NCBI RefSeq assembly: GCF_010015445.1
Contig: NC_053116.1
Span: 2,576,068 to 2,640,067 of the forward strand
Length of the DNA: 64,000 bases
Direction of reading: 5' to 3'
Source: Perca fluviatilis
Lineage: Eukaryota; Chordata; Actinopteri; Perciformes; Percidae
In this document: piece after piece, positions 43,954 through 55,098 of the stretch
How positions within the stretch are numbered: position 1 is the stretch's first letter
How the letters are laid out: the number at the start of each line of letters is the position of its first letter
Translations under genes and position numbers: made by a program
The notes under the pieces: generated by a model
What the model saw: the letters and a program-made list of their open reading frames with translations, nothing else
Databases searched by the model: none
What the model was told of the DNA's origin: nothing

Positions 43954-45438
43954 CAGAGGTGTCAAGTAACGAAGTACAAATACTTCGTTACCTTACTTAA
44001 GTAGAAATTTTGGGTATCTATACTTTACTGGAGTAATTATTTTACAGCATACTTTTTACTTCTACTCCTTACATTTTCACGCAATTATCTGTACTTTCTA
44101 CTCCTTACATTTTAAAAATAGCCTCGTTACTCATATTTCAGTTCGGCTTGTTTTCATTCCGGCTTGTCATCGTTCAAAAACAAAAAAAAACAAAAAAAAC
44201 TATCCAGATCGCTCCATACGGAGAGAGTGAATGTGACTGTGGTTGTGGTTGGATGAGAAGTATAAACATATATCATTCCGACACCCTATTGGTTTGTACG
44301 CGATCAATCGCACCTGCACAGACCCGGTGCTAATACGGCACCGGTGCCTTAACGCACCGTTATCTACCGGACCGAATAGCAACGGGGATTTCGGTGCCTT
44401 ATTTAGGTGCCACTTAAATAACTGCGCTTCTCTCTGATGCTCAAAACGGACGTCTTAGGGAACTGAAACATCGCCCGCCGCCGGGACGCTAGTTAACACT
44501 ACAGTTGGCAGCAGGTAACGCGATTTAGCTGCGTTAGCTAGCAGCTGGAGTGAACACGGTTAAAATGCTGAGAGCTAAACGGGTGTAAAAGTGTGTCTGT
44601 ATTTCACTGGAGAGGATTCTACTCCAGACTGTAGCCGCCCTTGTCTGAAAAAACAGAAGAGATGTGTCACCTTTTTCAGCCCTTCTGAGTTTGCAGGTAT
44701 GATTTTAATATAACCTTAGCTATTATAGTCATTATGGCCTTTAGAAAATATGTTTTTGTGGAAGTGGGGTTTTGTCCCCACGTTTTGGGGTTAAGCTTTT
44801 GTCCTTAATGGCATTACATCAGGGGTCTTCAATATTTTTTAAGCCAAGGACCCCTTAACTTAAAGTGAGATGTAGCAGGGACCCCTACTACATATTGTAT
44901 GAAATTAAGTTACATATTAAACGGGGCCTACACATAACTGTTAGGGCAACCTGAAGCCTTCTTACATACCCTTTTTTCATAAGCTATTAAAATATTAATT
45001 GTTGGCATGATTTTATAAATCATATTTGAATGTTACATATGTGGCACAGTAAATCTAGGATTAACTGTATCTGTGGGCTGATATCTTAGTGACTACCTAA
45101 CCTATAGGCCAGTAAGCCTATCATCAGTGGGAATTTATATTTGCTAATAATATATTGGAATTATGTTAAGGCATTTTCATTTTTTTTTCTTTTTAAAGAC
45201 TCAAAATTTACAATTATTTGGAGGCCCCCCTGCAATGACTCTGAGGACCTCCTGTTGAAGATCTCTGCCTTACATTACTTTTACTTTTATACTTTAAGTA
45301 GTTTTGAAACCAGTACTTTTACACTTTTACTTAAGTAAAAAGCTTGAGTTGATACTTCAACTTCTACAAAAGTATTTTCAAACCCTAGTATCTGTACTTC
45401 TACTTGAGTAATGAATGTCAATACTTTTGACACCTCTG
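43954..45438. mobile_element. hAT-like element (1,485 bp) in the left fold-back arm
   Basis: The ends are cagaggtgtcaag (left) and cagaggtgtcaaaag (inverted right), flanked by ctctgcag (43946-43953 and 45439-45446). The right arm preserves the empty site (gagtctctgcagtggcg when inverted). Its middle (44150-44700) contains words shared with other hATs in the window (ggcaccggtgcc, atgctgagagctaaac), so an older hAT is nested inside. Confidence 0.93.
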
Positions 45439-46300
45439 CTCTGCAGTGGCTAATTGTGTGGTAGTTTCCTTAGCCAGGCTAGCAACCCCGACCGGCATCC
45501 TTCTACTTCCTCCCTCGCCTGCCGCGGCCAACAACAATCCACAGGCGCCCTCTGGTCTGGTGGATGTCCTCAGAGAGGACAGTTCATGCTTTCACGGCGA
45601 AATATTGAAGTTTATTCCCCCCTCAAAAATAGGTAATTGAGCACTGAAGTGATCCTATCAGTGACTATGTAACTAAATGGAAACAGACCAAATGATGCCT
45701 GTTTCTTGTAAAGTAGCATTACAGAAGGCTGTAGTCTTGCGCTGAAGTCCCGTGGGAATTCAGTTGTAGCAGGAAAAGGTAAACAGCAGTGTGCAGATCG
45801 GAGCGTAGTGTGTGAAGAGTGAAGAGCGGAGGTGTTCACAAGGGAAGAAGCTTGGAGTAACGTAACTATGGAGCTAGAGCTAGCCTTCAGTAACGCTATT
45901 CGTAATAGTATTACAAGAAACAGGCATCATTTGGTCTGTTTTCATGTAGTTACATAGTCACTGATAGGATCACTACAGTGCTCAATTACCTATTTATGAG
46001 GGGGGAATAAACTTCAATATTTCGCCGTGAAAGCATGAACTGTCCTCTGGAGGACCTCCACCAGACCAGCGGGCGCCTGTGGATTGTTGTCGGCAGCGGC
46101 AGGCGAGGGAGGAAGTAGAAGGATGCCCGGTCAGGGCTGCTAGCCTGGCTAAGGAAACTACCACACAATTCGCCACTGCAGAGACTCATATTCACCAACA
46201 ACAGCACACAAAAGGGATATATATGCTACAAATACACACAGCTACAGCTCTGTGTCTGTCCCTCTGCTTCGGCTTCACTCACCACTGAGTCTGACTTAAT

Positions 46301-47131
46301 GTCCCGCCCACAACACTGTCTGACTGGCTAGATGTTGTACGAGTAATAGCCAATCAACACGCAACCTCGCTGCTCACAGCCAATCAACACTCATCAACCT
46401 CACAGCAGCTAACATGCAGCAGCCTGGAGCAAAAGCGTCTCCTTCTGTGTGCAGTTCGTCGCGCTACGCTTCAAAAGGTAAGGCTGCAGGAATTTCTAAA
46501 GTTAAAAAAATTATAATCTTTCACACTAAAGTTGCAAAAACACCCCCAACCCTGTGATCTATTTCTATAATGACAAGGCTGCCAGGATATATCACTTAAA
46601 AAGCCAGAAAGAACTTTTGGTGGTGATAGCGTTAGCTTGCAGTGTTCCTGTAACTACACCGTTAGCATTATTAATATAGAGCGACAGTTACATGTTTTAA
46701 GTAACAAAGCTAGTGGTGAGTTAACATAATAACTACTTTCATTTCTCACTGTCTCTCTCTCTAAAATCTCACTTCAGATGGATAAAAAACAACAACAGTG
46801 CAGTATGGGAGTATTTCGAAAAAAAAACACCAGAGACAGCAGTCTGCAACACGTGCAAACAAACTGTTAGCATAGCAGGAGAAAGCTATTTATAATTTTA
46901 TATAACTGAGTCTTATGTTGAAAGTTGTATTAAATAATTGCTTAAAGCATTTAAACAAAGTTTTGTGTCGGAGTTTGTAACATTCCAAAATCTTAATTTT
47001 GACTTAAAGATTTTCATTTTCACTGTAAATGCATATCAGTTCTAAAATATTGGTTATCGGTTTCATTGACTACTAATAATCTCCATCGGCCGTAAACAAA
47101 AAAAAGAAAGGCAGTATCGGTCGATCCCTAC
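46301..47131 (+). mobile_element. Truncated ZBED-type hAT with right terminus
   Basis: The right end atcggtcgatcccta (inverted, tagggatcgaccgat) closes at 47131. It holds a possible non-coding first exon with donor (aaaag|gtaaggc at about 46480) and the coding start below. The left terminus is missing where the fold-back begins. Confidence 0.6.
46779..46890 (+). pseudogene. BED-finger start of a ZBED-like transposase
   Basis: After a splice-acceptor-like ctcacttcag there is ATGGATAAAAAAC and, allowing one frame shift in an A-run, SAVWEYFEKK then TPETAVCNTCKQTVS. The W-x-Y/F...C-x2-C pattern is that of the BED zinc finger. The second half of the finger and all catalytic parts are missing. Confidence 0.6.
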
Positions 47132-48222
47132 TGAAAAGTATTATTAAAAATGTATATCTGTATAATCTGGTGTGAGTGAGTGCATGAGTGTAGATGAATG
47201 TGTGAAAAAACAAGCAAACAGAAGTCAAACTACAACCTAAACCTAAAACAAACACGTTTTGACCAGTTTTCAAAAAGTTTCCATATCAGACAATTTGGGT
47301 TTATTACAACAACATGACGTGGATGGTTGCGTAAAATAAATGGTCAGTTCACTACTTTCATTGAATTTGGGTGTTTATTCAACTTTATAGCATTTTGAAA
47401 AAGAAATTACACAGGAAACTTGAAAAAAAATTTACAAAATGTCTAAAAAAAAAAAAGATTGAAAAAAGGGGAAAAAAAGAAAGAACAAAAACGTAAAAAA
47501 AAAGCATGATCAGTACAGTAAAGGCAATGAGTCTGTTTTATCTTATTTGCCAGAAGTCTATGCATTTACCTGTTTTGATTAACAAAAAATGTATATTATG
47601 CTTGAGTAAATAACAAAACTGGTTAAAACAATAATATTAATATTTAAATAAATCAGTGGGCGAGTCGGGTACAGGCCTACTCCAGAGATACAACTGAGAT
47701 TAGCGCTCATATTCAAGTTCATGTTCAACGATTGTTTGGTAAATTGCTCTTAACACATTTAGAGAGGATATGAATCCCTATTTTAACTCTCAACTCTTGC
47801 TCGGTGCTGGGGATTTTCTTTTGGGGCTGGCTTTAATTTCTTTAGGGGATTTTTTGCCAAAAACTCCTCCATGCAGGAACCCTGTCACCACAATGGTCTT
47901 CAAAATGACCATGCAAGAATCCATACGTGTCCATCAAGCTCCTTAAACCAACATTTGATACATGAGCGTTACGTTATATTAGTTTTTGGAAATGGCTTGT
48001 AATTGTAATATGCTGGTGTTATATTTGGTCCACAAGGAGCGCACTTGGTTAAACCCAGAGAGAAACTCATATCACTAAAGATGAATAAGCTCATTAAAAA
48101 ATATCATTAGCTACTTTGCTGTGTCGGAGTTAGATTTCATCAGTTTGGATGGAATGATTCGATTAGAGACACATTACAATGCTTGGTTAATTCGCAGCCA
48201 AACTCATGTAGGTTAACTCTGT
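47132..48222. other. A/T-rich spacer, nothing recognised
   Basis: Contains homopolymer-rich stretches (about 47420-47500) and no believable coding frame. I see no repeat family here. Confidence 0.4.
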
Positions 48223-48224
48223 AT

Positions 48225-49223
48225 AGGGCTTGGGCGCCGCGTTGCATTCTGGGACGTGGCGGCCATGTTGATGGTCACACGAATGTACACATACAGCAAT
48301 TCGAACGAGGAGAAGAAGCAGAGTTGGGAGAAAGAAAAGAAGAAAAAAAAGATGTTAAAATCCAGAAAAGGATGTGGAATTTACCGGGATACTTTAAATA
48401 GGGAAGCCAGGGACCAGTATGTGGACAAAATCGGCACTATTAAAGGTGTGGATCCCTATGCGCTCCACCTAGCTGCTAGCTAGTTTAGTAACCGTTAGTG
48501 CTAACAACCATTCACACATGTAATACTTTTAACTACGTGTTTCAAAAGTGTAGTTAATAGCTGTCAACCCTCCCGTTTTTTTTCGGGTTTCTCACGTATT
48601 TGAGCTCTTTTCCCGCTGTCTTCCTGTTTTAGTATTTTCCTGTAAAATATCCCGTATTTGAATACTCTCATAACATTAACATTAGCCCTTCCATCGGACC
48701 TGTCAGTCTCTGTACTGTTGTCCTGTTGCTACCCCTTGCCCTTCCAGCGAAACAGATGTTTTCAAAGCATCGTTTTGCTTACTTGAAAGCAACCTTAGCT
48801 TGATGTTGGCCTTTTTAAGATAACAGCGTGGTTGTTGTGAGAGCACGATTTCACGCCAATCTGTAAGCAAAGTCACGTTAGATCTAGCTTCGCACAACTC
48901 GCTTAGTTAATGCAGCAGTTTTGTAGTACGAATTTTTGCTGTCAGCAGAGGGATAGCAACAGAAAGATGAATGTTGAAATTTTCCCGTATTTTGGGTGAG
49001 TAACCCGGGAAATTTTTCCTTATTTTCAATGTTCACTTAAGCTATATAAATTAATATTCAGATGTTATACTTTACTGTCGTATAAATGTCATTTATATGT
49101 CATGTATACACGACTGAGAGGGACGTTACGTCTATAAACAGTGCGCAGTAGTCCAAGTAGCGGTAAAGGAGGCAATCAACATGGCGGCCAGGCCAAGTAA
49201 TGACGTCACGATGCCCAAGCCCT
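48225..49223. mobile_element. ISL2EU-like element (999 bp), AT target duplication
   Basis: The ends are agggcttgggc on both sides (inverted), flanked by at (48223-48224 and 49224-49225). Just inside both ends is a ggcggccatgttga-type word. A 2-bp AT duplication and the ORF below fit the ISL2EU group, which carries a YqaJ-type nuclease. Internal sequence at 48560-49025 has cccgtatttt words of another nested repeat. Confidence 0.6.
48256..48483 (+). pseudogene. N-terminal fragment of a YqaJ-type nuclease ORF
   Basis: The 75-codon frame ends GCGIYRDTLNREARDQYVDK, then IGTIKGVDPYALHLAAS. The 'Y--K---I-GVDPY' block is what I recall at the start of fish transposon proteins with a YqaJ nuclease domain. 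The nuclease domain is absent, so this is a deletion derivative. Confidence 0.45.
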
Positions 49224-49225
49224 AT

Positions 49226-50022
49226 TTCAAGCCTTTGTTTTGCAAATTCAGAGGTATATATTACTATATCCCATACCATATAGGTTACACAAAAGGAGAG
49301 ACAATGACTGTAAATCATGAAGACCATGCATTCGCGTAGCCTACTACCACTTTTCTGTGACTCTGTGGTAACAATTATGTATATCGACAATAGACCACGA
49401 GTTATCGTTTCTGTTAAAATAATATGTATCAGTCACAATGTGTAGCTTAGTAGGTGGCTGTGATGAAGTAGTAGTAGTAGTCCATATGGCCGTAGATGTG
49501 AGGAAAGAAACGTGAAAACTATCATCGGGTATTTCCTCAACTAAGCCAAGGTAACCAGTTGTTTTAGATCAGCTCAAAACAAATTGTTACCTGGTTATCT
49601 TTTTTTGTAGGTGGCTGTGATGTGGTGATTACTTAGACAAACATTTTTGCGACAGTAGATCTGGAAAACGATTTGAAAATCGGCAGTAATATGTTTGTGA
49701 TTGTGTGACAAATCTGGTGACAGAGGCGGACCACATCGGCAGCTGTTAGGTAAACAAAACATAAGGAAACCAGTTAGTGTGGAAACCAGTAGGGCTAGAA
49801 CACCGGAACACCGGGATCCTCCAACAACAACAAGAGGAATATGTAGACGCTTTAAACCCGGAAACCGTTCACAGCTGCTTTCAGGAATAATCTCAACAGA
49901 AACGACTCAACGAGTCTTCTGATGGAAACACGTTAGCTTCAGGAGCTAGCTGCATGCGGCTAACAGGCTAACGTTAGCTTAGCGTGATTATGAGAGCAGT
50001 TAGATTGTCAGACTAACCTTCT
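49226..50022. other. Unassigned sequence
   Basis: Non-coding as far as I can see. A short agt-repeat lies at about 49468-49482. gctaacgttagc words at about 49960-49980 resemble those inside several hATs. Confidence 0.35.
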
Positions 50023-50071
50023 CCCCGCAGCTTGGTCTCCTCCGTGTGTTCCCGGTGTCGCTCCATCTCTG
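50022..50071 (-). CDS. Candidate first coding exon, minus strand
   Basis: An ATG (50071-50069) opens MERHREHTEETKLRGE, ending at a donor-like ag|gttagtc near 50022. Upstream on the minus strand are a cccccggaag word (an ETS-like site, about 50182-50191) and cttttattttgacagcggt (about 50192-50213). No downstream exon was identified on this strand, where the next elements are transposons. The protein family is unknown. Confidence 0.35.
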
Positions 50072-50382
50072 ATGAACAGACTAAGAAACGCTGTTCGGGA
50101 TTCCCTGATCTGGAATCAGCTAACGGCTTCTCTCCTCACTGCTCCCGCTGCTCAGCACGGGCAAACAACAACAAACACCACTTCCGGGGGGACCGCTGTC
50201 AAAATAAAAGCCTTCTTTAGTCTCTTAATTTCTTTCGTGAGGATATATTTTCTTACATTTAGGCATCATGTTTTACTGTTGTTAAATGTTGAATTATAAA
50301 GTTAATTTTTAAAAACTGAGGGCGTGGTTTATATTAATATTATTTTTATACATTTCATGTATCTATTTAATAACCTGACTCC

Positions 50383-50960
50383 GCCAGATGGATTGCTTCG
50401 CATTTGCTCGGCATATCCATCTGGGAACTTTCCTTTGGAGAACTTTTGGGAAGGGGCGGAAATACTGGTTAGCTGATTGGATGAACCATCTGTCTATCAC
50501 CTATGTTGGTGATAGACGGGCCAAATCAACCAATCAGATCCACGAAGCGTATGAAAATACAACCACAAGCCCACCCCTGCTGCTGCAGGCAAAGCATAGC
50601 TTGTTAGCTCAGCATGCAAGCAACATGTCGGTAAAGGATATTTGCCGTTTGTGTAACGAGAATTTAGGAATAAAAGGCACCATTTCAGGTTCCCGCTCTA
50701 TATTCCAAAAGAAGGATCCAAGAGAAAAAAAGCATTAGCGAGCGGCTAACAGAATTAGGGCTACCGCTGTCTGAAAATCCTGGTTAGCTGATTGGATAAA
50801 CCATCTGTCTATCACCACCTAAACCCGCCTCAAAACCAACGCTGATTGGCCCGGTTTGGCTAACGGCTCCAAATGTTCTCTATCTCAAGATGCCAGACTG
50901 ATCTGCGAGTGGAAAACTGGAGCTCGCGAGATCAGGACGGTCTCACGAGGCTATCTATTT
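50383..50960. mobile_element. Unclassified element with a C-x2-C reading frame
   Basis: It begins near a hairpin (ccagatggat and complement, about 50391-50431). It contains two 37-bp direct repeats (50466-50502 and 50781-50817, gttagctgattggat). An ORF from 50624 reads MSVKDICRLCNENLGIKG and SRSIFQKKDPREK, then stops. 'D-CRLC-EN---KG--S---IF' recalls a ZAD-like zinc-finger start found in some fish transposon proteins. Ends and target duplication were not defined with confidence. Confidence 0.45.
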
Positions 50961-51035
50961 AATATATTTCAAAACAATATCCGGATACTAAACAGGATCG
51001 TGTTATTGATTATGTTACTGCCTTATGAACCCTTG

Positions 51036-51231
51036 ACACACACACATACACATGCATACACATGCATACAAACACACACGCGCACACACACACACACACA
51101 CAGACAGACAAAACACACACACACACAAGGAAGTACATATAAAAAAAAAAAATACATACACACACAACCGCACACGCACACATACACACATCGCGCACGC
51201 TATCACACATACAGATACACAGTCGGGTCGA
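51036..51231. repeat. (CA)n microsatellite, interrupted
   Basis: About 195 bp composed of CA dinucleotides with interruptions (cata, caga, an A-run at about 51140). Open frames here are by-products of the repeat. Confidence 0.95.
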
Positions 51232-51333
51232 GCATAGAAACAAAACCTTTAGATTATACTTAACAAATCTAAAAAGATAAAAGAATAAAAAGCGCTATCT
51301 GAAATGAACTTAAGTGTCTCAAGTAAAGAAATA

Positions 51334-53281
51334 CAGTTTTTTTTAATCGCTTTGGTACAATTTTCACAAGTAAGGTGTACATTTTCAAAACTCTTAGTAC
51401 AAATATCCAAACTGATCACACTTGTAACGCAGTTAGTAATTCTTTCAAAACCTGATGTAAGGTTTTCAGTCCACATGATCATCGTTTCAAACACAAGATT
51501 ATTGTAATATGTAATGAGAACATTTGGTTTAATCACCGAAACACAACAGTATGATCTTCTTTCAGTTTAGTACTTTTAACAGTCAGTTCATCCAACAGCA
51601 AACAATGCAAGATACATGTTTCAAATCAGCCTTAGAAGTGCTGAAATCAATATGCTATAGTACTATAAAATACATATTACACAGTTACACATTAGGCAAT
51701 ACACTTACATTACTTACATTTACATAATCTATAATTTCCAAAATATCTCTCCTATGTGTAATCAAGTGAAGGATCAATGAAGACATCCTCTACAATCATT
51801 TGGGCAAATTAGTTTTTATTTTTCAGATATAATTGTAACATAGTTATATTGTAACTAAATGAGAACAAAACAAAACAATTAGTGCACACATTACATTAAT
51901 ACGTTGTCCAGGCACTTGGACAGTGGCCCGTTGGCCGATAATGTTACGTCCACGGCGACGAGTTTTGGCAAGGTTAAAGCCCGCTTCATCAACAAAAACG
52001 TACTTGTGATGGTTCACATCAGCGTCAAGCACCATAACCCTCTGAAAAATATAATTTGGTTAGTTCTTTTTACAGTGTTGTTCCAATATACATATGATGC
52101 AAGTGATGCTTCAAATAGTAACAGTAAAACAATATACAGTATAGTGCTGTACCTGAACATACTCAGCCCTTAGTTGTTTCACCCGGTCATTGTTTCTCTC
52201 AAAAGGCACCAGGTAAATGTGTTTCATTGATACCTGGTGCCGCTTTAAAAGGCGGGCTACTGTTGGTAGGCTGATGGATGCCACATTGGCAAAGGTGTCA
52301 TTGTTCTCCTCAATTTCCTGCTTTATTTCTGACAGCCGTATATCATTCCTGGCCCTCACCATTTCCACCACTGCCAACTCTTGCTGGTCGGTCAGCACAC
52401 GGCCACGACCACCACTATGGGGTTTTCTGTTAATTCTAAGCATAGAACGGATAATACTATCAATAGATCATGCTGTACAAATACTGTAACATGTTAACAT
52501 GCATTACAATTTACTGTGAATGTAATAGTATACATCTTCCACACTTACCGGTTTTCTTGGCGAAAGGTTCGGATGATAGAATTGACAGTTGATCTTTTTA
52601 GATTTGGCTCAACTAATCTGGCAGCTTCTGCCATAGTAAGGCCTCGGTTCACCACATGATCAACGACGATGGCCCGGACTTCATTAGAGACAACAGTTCT
52701 GCCTCCCCCTCTCCGATGACCAACCCTTTGATGGGCCCCATGCCCACCTCTCTGATGGATCCCTCGTCCACGAGCTCTTCCAATTCCTTGCTGTCTATCC
52801 TGGTCCATGTTGAAAGAAATTGCCAGTGTTCAGACCCTCACTTATATCTAATGACCAATTGTGGTTACCCCATCTGAAATCAATTAGCAATAACGAGTTC
52901 TCATCAGGTGTGGTTATTTTATATGTTCTTACAAACACATATTTTATTTCTATAGTTCTCAAAATCCATATACTGTATTGCTGAAATGGAAATATATAGG
53001 TTTACCAAATGGTTAAGTGATTAACCATTAAGATCAGTTGGATTAAGTGTTGGTCAAATGTATTTACACAAATCAGATGAGAAGCATATCAAAAGTATTG
53101 TGAGCATTGCATTGTGAAAGACAATTACTTCATATGAAAGGTAAGTCTTGTCAATTGAACATGTGATTACATGTTTGAAAAAAAAAAACTTTTTGATGAT
53201 CTGCTTTGAGTTTTGTACTAACAGTTGTGAGGTTTTACCACATACTTGCGATAATAGTACCAAAGCGAATAAAAAAAACTG
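51334..53281. mobile_element. Tc1/mariner-group element with intron-containing transposase
   Basis: The element is 1,948 bp, flanked by TA (51332-51333 and 53282-53283). The ends are cagttttttttaatcgcttt and, inverted, cagttttttttattcgcttt. The minus strand carries a three-exon transposase gene. The right subterminal (52900-53280) and left subterminal (51360-51760) parts are long, AT-rich and non-coding. Confidence 0.88.
51844..52808 (-). pseudogene. Tc1/mariner-group (IS630-like) transposase, three exons, truncated
   Basis: Exon 1 (52808-52549) encodes MDQDRQQGIGRARGRG and a helix-turn-helix region (GLTMAEAARLVEPNLKRSTV), ending at donor cg|gtaagtgt. Exon 2 (52426-52153) starts after aattaacag and encodes KPHSGGRGRVLTDQQE and LARLLKRH-like words, ending at cag|gtacag. 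Exon 3 (from 52041) starts after atttttcag with RVMVLDADVNHHKYVFVDEA, holding the first catalytic aspartate. All junctions keep frame. Similarity ends after VPGQR and a stop follows at 51844, so the other catalytic residues are missing. Introns are unusual for this superfamily. Confidence 0.75.
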
Positions 53282-53283
53282 TA

Positions 53284-53520
53284 AATGTAAGGGCTTTTAT
53301 GTCTACAACCTGTTTCAATGACTTACATGAGAGATTGAACTCATTCTTCCAATGGATCAGAGAGGGTTCAGTCTTAAAATATCTACATTTATGTATAGCA
53401 TTACGTAAGTGAATCCCTAAAAATCCCTATTGACATAAGGACGGCCAAAAGCCTACAAATCTTTATCCGCAGGCTAAAAACACGTCTCTTCTGACTGCAC
53501 CTTGGATGATGAGGAAAATA
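53284..53520 (+). pseudogene. Possible LINE 3' scrap
   Basis: Near 53430-53500 the plus strand reads RTAKSLQIFIRRLKTRLF, which resembles the last residues of L2/Rex-type ORF2 proteins ('F-RRLKT-LF'). No tail or other domain is present. The assignment is weak. Confidence 0.3.
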
Positions 53521-53525
53521 AATAA

Positions 53526-53530
<5 letters not shown>

Positions 53531-53562
<32 letters not shown>

Positions 53563-53742
53563 CACGTGTGTGCATGTGTGTGTGCGTGTGTTTGTGTGTG
53601 TGCGTGTGTGTAGTGTGTGTGTGTGTGGTGTGTGTGCGTTTGTGTGTGTGTGTGTGTGTGTGTACGTGTGTGTGTGCGTGCGTGCATGTGTTTGTGTGCG
53701 CGTGTGTGCGTGCCTTTGTGTGCGTGTGCGTGTGTGTGTGTG
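53531..53742. repeat. (TG)n microsatellite with TA lead-in
   Basis: A short (TA)n run (about 53529-53541) continues into about 200 bp of TG dinucleotides interrupted by C or A. Open frames on both strands here are repeat artefacts. Confidence 0.95.
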
Positions 53743-53944
53743 TCCAACTCAGGTAATACATCAAATGTAGGTTATCAAACAAAGGCTATAAACATATCTA
53801 AATAATTATAAATCAATCCATCAGTTTTTCTAATAATCTTTACTGTTTAAAAGTCACAACAGTAAAACAGGGTTCCTAAATGTAACAAAATATATCCTCA
53901 TAAAAGAAATAAAAAAAAAAATAAGTGAAACTAGAATAACGAGG

Positions 53945-55098
53945 CTTTTATTTTGACAGCGGTCCCCCGAAATTAAGAGAGCCAATTTCAGCCTTTCTCT
54001 GCAATTTTATTCACATGTCAAAAAACAAACAAACGGACAGTTCCATTTTCCGACGGAGGGCAGTTTCCCAGGCAGCAGTGTGGTGTGTGTGCGATAGGGA
54101 ACCTGTGGTTTCGAGGTTAGCAATTCCTGAAGGCGGTTTGGCGGACACTGGACTGTGACTGGGCAAGAGATGGCAGAGGGAAGTGACGGAGTAGGAAGCG
54201 GGTTGGAGATGGATGAAGGTGGTGGCGGGAGTTTTGAAGCTGGAGATTGGGGTGCATTTAGGAAAAATAAACGCAAAAAGAGTAGGAATGCTAAATCGGA
54301 TGATAGTAATAATGACTGCATGCGTAGAGCAAATGTAGCACAAAGAAGTCGAGATGAGTTTAAGGTGTTAGTCAAACTTATGCAGGAGGGTGCTTCGTTT
54401 GGCGCATGGAATCCAATAAAGTTAACTAGAGCCATCGCTAAGGAAATTGTGGAGGTACAAGGTACTAAGAAATGGAGCAATGTTAATCATGTGTAAAGAT
54501 GGTGAACAACAAGGGAAAGCAATCCAGATGAGTAGAGTAGATGACAAGAAAGTGCAGTGTTCTGCGTTTAAAAGCAGAAAGTTGGTACGGGGAGTTGTGA
54601 CAGGGATTCCGGTAAGGATATCAGAAGATGATATCAAAGGTAATATTACGAATGCAAAAGTAAGTGAGGTCAGACGTCTGAAAGCTAGTTGGAATGGGAT
54701 TAAAACAGATAGTCTATCGGTTATGCTCATCTTTGATGAAGAAAGGCTTCCGGATAAGGTGTTCATAGGTTATATGTGCTATGATGTGAGGCCGTATGTC
54801 CCCCCTCCTCTACGTTGTTTTAAGTGTCAGAGATTTGGACATGTCGCGGCAGTGTGTAAGGGAAAACAGAGATGTGGTGGAGATCATGAATACGGCAAAT
54901 GTGGGGGGGAACATAGTTCAGCGTACCGTGGATGCAAGGTTAGTAGGAAAGCAGAACAACATTATGATATTATCAAAGCGTCTGCTACGGAGCCATAACG
55001 TGAGGTACAAGGTAATGGAGCCTTTTATACATTGTCGTGTTTCTTTAGAAATAAACAATGGACAAATAGAGTCTTTAAACGCTTCAGATGTAAAGTAA
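53945..55098 (+). pseudogene. LINE ORF1 with CCHC knuckles, frameshifted and 3' truncated
   Basis: The 5' part may start near gcttttattttgacagcg (53949). The ATG at 54170 opens MAEGSDGVGSGLEMDEGGGG and a basic stretch, to 54493. A second frame (54447-54998) continues with RKLVRGVVTGIPVRIS, VMLIFDEERLP and a zinc-knuckle region CFKCQRFGHVAAVC, then a damaged second knuckle (RCGGDHEYGKC). This layout is the RNA-binding ORF1 of I/Jockey-like LINEs. The two frames overlap by about 45 bp, so one indel separates them. No ORF2 follows. Confidence 0.7.

Larger units (their letters stand above)
42376..46300. repeat. Large fold-back (inverted repeat) with about 320-bp arms
   Basis: The left arm is 42752-42773 plus 43905-43945 plus 45439-45710; the right arm is 45913-46231. 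Without two hAT insertions in the left arm, the arms are complementary over about 320 bp. The spacer is 45711-45912. The left outer part begins aaaggagaactccggg, a terminus I recognise from dispersed fish elements; the matching right terminus is absent, so the element is truncated. Confidence 0.85.

Noticed and set aside
45446..46207. Similar 60-73-codon frames on opposite strands
   Set aside because: They are the two arms of the fold-back and have no sign of coding selection.
51010..51243. Several long open frames on both strands (His/Thr- or Cys/Val-rich)
   Set aside because: They are translations of the CA/TG microsatellite; the same applies to 53463-53805.
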